From SHVO01 sp041919675 (GTDB lineage Bacteria > Pseudomonadota > Alphaproteobacteria > Rhodospirillales > Rhodospirillaceae), in contig JAYRTJ010000047.1 of NCBI GenBank assembly GCA_041919675.1, forward strand, positions 1-25,010: a stretch of DNA of 25,010 nucleotides, given 5' to 3'. The translations under genes and the position numbers were made by a program. Below the pieces are notes generated by a model that was not told the DNA's origin, did not search any database, and was given only the letters and a program-made list of their open reading frames with translations. Below, piece after piece: positions 23,438 to 25,010 of this stretch. How positions within the stretch are numbered: the stretch's first letter is position 1; each line of letters begins with the position of its first letter.

Positions 23438-24838
23438 TTAGAAATTGATCGCCTTCCCGTACGCGTCGAGCACGGACTCGTGCATCATTTCGGAAAGGGT
23501 GGGATGCGGAAATACCGTGTGCATCAGGTCTTCTTCCGTGGTTTCGAGCGTCTTGGCGATCGTATAGCCCTGAATCATTTCAGTGACTTCAGGGCCGATC
23601 ATGTGAGCGCCCAGCATCTCGCCGGTCTTGGCGTCGAACACGGTTTTGACGAAGCCGTTGGTGTCCCCGAGGGCGATGGCCTTGCCGTTCGCGATGAACG
23701 GATAGCGGCCCACCTTCACCTCATGCCCCTTCGCCTTGGCCGCCGCTTCGGTCAGGCCGACACTGGCGATCTGCGGATGGCAATAGGTGCAGCCCGGAAT
23801 GCCGAGCACGTTCAGCGGGTGCGGATGAAGGCCCGCGATCTTCTCGACGCAGATCACCGCCTCGTGGCCGGCCTTGTGGGCAAGCCACGGTGGGCCGGTG
23901 AGATCGCCGATGGCGTAGACGCCCGGTTCGTCGGTCTCGCAGTACTTGCCGGCGATGACGTGTGTCTTCTCGACTTTGATCTTGGTGTTCTCGAGGCCGA
24001 TGTTCTCGACGTTGCCGACGATGCCGACGGCCGAGATCACGCGTTCGAACGTCTGTTCTTCGGTCTTGCCGTTCTGCTCGATGGTCGCCGTCACGTCGTT
24101 GGCGTTTTTCTTCAGCGCCTTCACGCCGGCCTTGGTCTTGATGACCATGCCTTGTTTTTCGAACTGCTTGTGGGCGAAGGCCGACACTTCGGCGTCTTCG
24201 ACCGGCAGGATGCGGTCCATCACCTCGACGACGGTGACCTTGCTGCCGAGAGTCTGGAAGAAGCTCGCGAACTCGATGCCGATGGCGCCCGAGCCGATGA
24301 CGAGCAAGGTCTTCGGGAACACCTTGGGCACGAGTGCATGTCTGTACGACCAGACCAGGTTGCCGTCGGCTTCCATGCCCGGCAGGTCGCGGGCGCGGGC
24401 GCCGGTGGCCAGGATAATGTGCTTGGCGGACAGATCGGCGACCGGCTTGTTGTCCTTGGTCACCGACAGCTTGCCCTTGCCGGCGAGCTTGCCGTGACCT
24501 TCGAACACCGTGATCTTGTTCTTCTTCATCAGGTGTCTAATGCCGCCGTTGAGTTGGCTGGCGACGCCGCGCGAACGCTTCACGACCGCGTCCAGGTCGA
24601 ACGCGACGTTGTCGGCTTTCAGGCCGTAGTCCTTGGCGTGCTGCATCAGGTGATAGATCTCCGACGTGCGCAGAAGCGCCTTGGTCGGGATGCATCCCCA
24701 ATTGAGACAGATGCCGCCGAGCAGTTCGCGCTCCACAATGGCGGTCTTCATGCCCAACTGAGCGGCACGGATCGCCGCGGTGTAACCGCCCGGGCCGCTG
24801 CCGAGGACGATCAGGTCAAAGGTGTGTTGTTCGGCCAT
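23438..24838 (-). CDS. lpdA: Dihydrolipoyl dehydrogenase (E3)
   Basis: A 466-aa flavoprotein that reoxidises dihydrolipoyl groups on E2 and passes electrons to NAD+. The FAD-binding GSGPGG is at residues 13-18, the redox disulfide is C44/C49 in GGICLNWGCIPTK, the NAD-binding motif is in GSGAIGIEFA, the second FAD contact is YAIGDLT, and H445 with E450 in HPTLSE is the active-site base pair supplied by the dimer partner. Length is normal. It starts 10 nt after the E2 gene, as part of the pyruvate or 2-oxoglutarate dehydrogenase operon; pyruvate dehydrogenase is more likely given the linked lipA. Confidence 0.97.
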   Translation of the reverse strand: MAEQHTFDLIVLGSGPGGYTAAIRAAQLGMKTAIVERELLGGICLNWGCIPTKALLRTSEIYHLMQHAKDYGLKADNVAFDLDAVVKRSRGVASQLNGGIRHLMKKNKITVFEGHGKLAGKGKLSVTKDNKPVADLSAKHIILATGARARDLPGMEADGNLVWSYRHALVPKVFPKTLLVIGSGAIGIEFASFFQTLGSKVTVVEVMDRILPVEDAEVSAFAHKQFEKQGMVIKTKAGVKALKKNANDVTATIEQNGKTEEQTFERVISAVGIVGNVENIGLENTKIKVEKTHVIAGKYCETDEPGVYAIGDLTGPPWLAHKAGHEAVICVEKIAGLHPHPLNVLGIPGCTYCHPQIASVGLTEAAAKAKGHEVKVGRYPFIANGKAIALGDTNGFVKTVFDAKTGEMLGAHMIGPEVTEMIQGYTIAKTLETTEEDLMHTVFPHPTLSEMMHESVLDAYGKAINF

Positions 24839-24848
24839 GGTCGTCGTC

Positions 24849-25010
24849 CTAGAGCAACATCCGGAGCGGATCTTCCATGATGCGCTGGAAGGCCTGCATG
24901 AACTCGGCGCCCACCGCGCCGTCGACCGAGCGATGGTCGCACGACAGCGTGCAGGTCACGACATTGGCGACGACCATCTGGCCGTTCTTCACGACCACAC
25001 GCTCCTCGCC
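24849..25010 (-). CDS. pdhC: E2 dihydrolipoamide acyltransferase, C-terminal fragment (runs off the right edge)
   Basis: The stop codon is at 24849-24851. Translating the minus strand to the window edge gives 53 codons of the E2 catalytic domain, ending TLSCDHRSVDGAVGAEF and then PLRMLL. The DHRxxDG motif contains the catalytic histidine. The sequence fits the acetyltransferase of the pyruvate dehydrogenase complex better than the succinyltransferase, although this cannot be decided from the fragment alone. It precedes lpdA by 10 nt. Confidence 0.88.
   Translation of the reverse strand, partial: GEERVVVKNGQMVVANVVTCTLSCDHRSVDGAVGAEFMQAFQRIMEDPLRMLL

Overview
The window looks like a GC-rich alphaproteobacterial chromosome. 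This is inferred from the pdhC-lpd-lipA-Coq10/RatA gene order, the three large TonB-dependent receptors, alphaproteobacterial-style dispersed palindromes, and GC-rich coding with AT-rich intergenic islands. No rRNA, tRNA, CRISPR array, transposase or phage gene was seen.

Region 1 (1-8267, all minus strand) is one tightly packed putative operon for secreted proteins. Read 5'->3' it encodes: a DUF1587/1595/1592/1588/1585 lipoprotein with a CAGCH haem site; a Tat-exported DUF1552 protein; a three-repeat PF03640-like secreted protein; an unrecognised secreted protein; second copies of those last two genes; and the first 38 codons of an MFS permease. Gaps are about 10-25 nt. A good promoter (TTGACA-17-TATACG) lies at 8418-8446. 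The tandem duplication of the two-gene cassette, linked to the DUF1592/DUF1552 pair, is the most unusual feature of the window.

Region 2 (8268-9956) holds a 598-bp divergent intergenic region with an AT-rich inverted repeat. It is followed by a plus-strand pair: a 2-oxoglutarate/Fe(II) oxygenase and a small periplasmic cytochrome c. A strong hairpin at 9909-9934 separates this pair from the convergent receptor gene.

Region 3 (9957-19860, minus strand) is a tandem array of three paralogous TonB-dependent receptors (964, 968 and 982 aa). Each has its own Shine-Dalgarno sequence and rho-independent terminator, so each is probably a separate transcription unit. The spacers contain hairpins, including a 91-bp imperfect palindrome at 16564-16654. 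Because the receptors sit beside a secreted redox-like operon, they may import a shared substrate, but nothing in the sequence names one.

Region 4 (19861-25010) is more ordinary. It has a CxxCxxCC (YkgJ-like) protein divergent from a secreted metallo-beta-lactamase-fold hydrolase, then a small Cys/His-rich putative zinc protein. It ends with a minus-strand lipoate/2-oxoacid dehydrogenase block: the C-terminus of an E2 acyltransferase, dihydrolipoyl dehydrogenase, lipoyl synthase, and a Coq10/RatA-like START protein.
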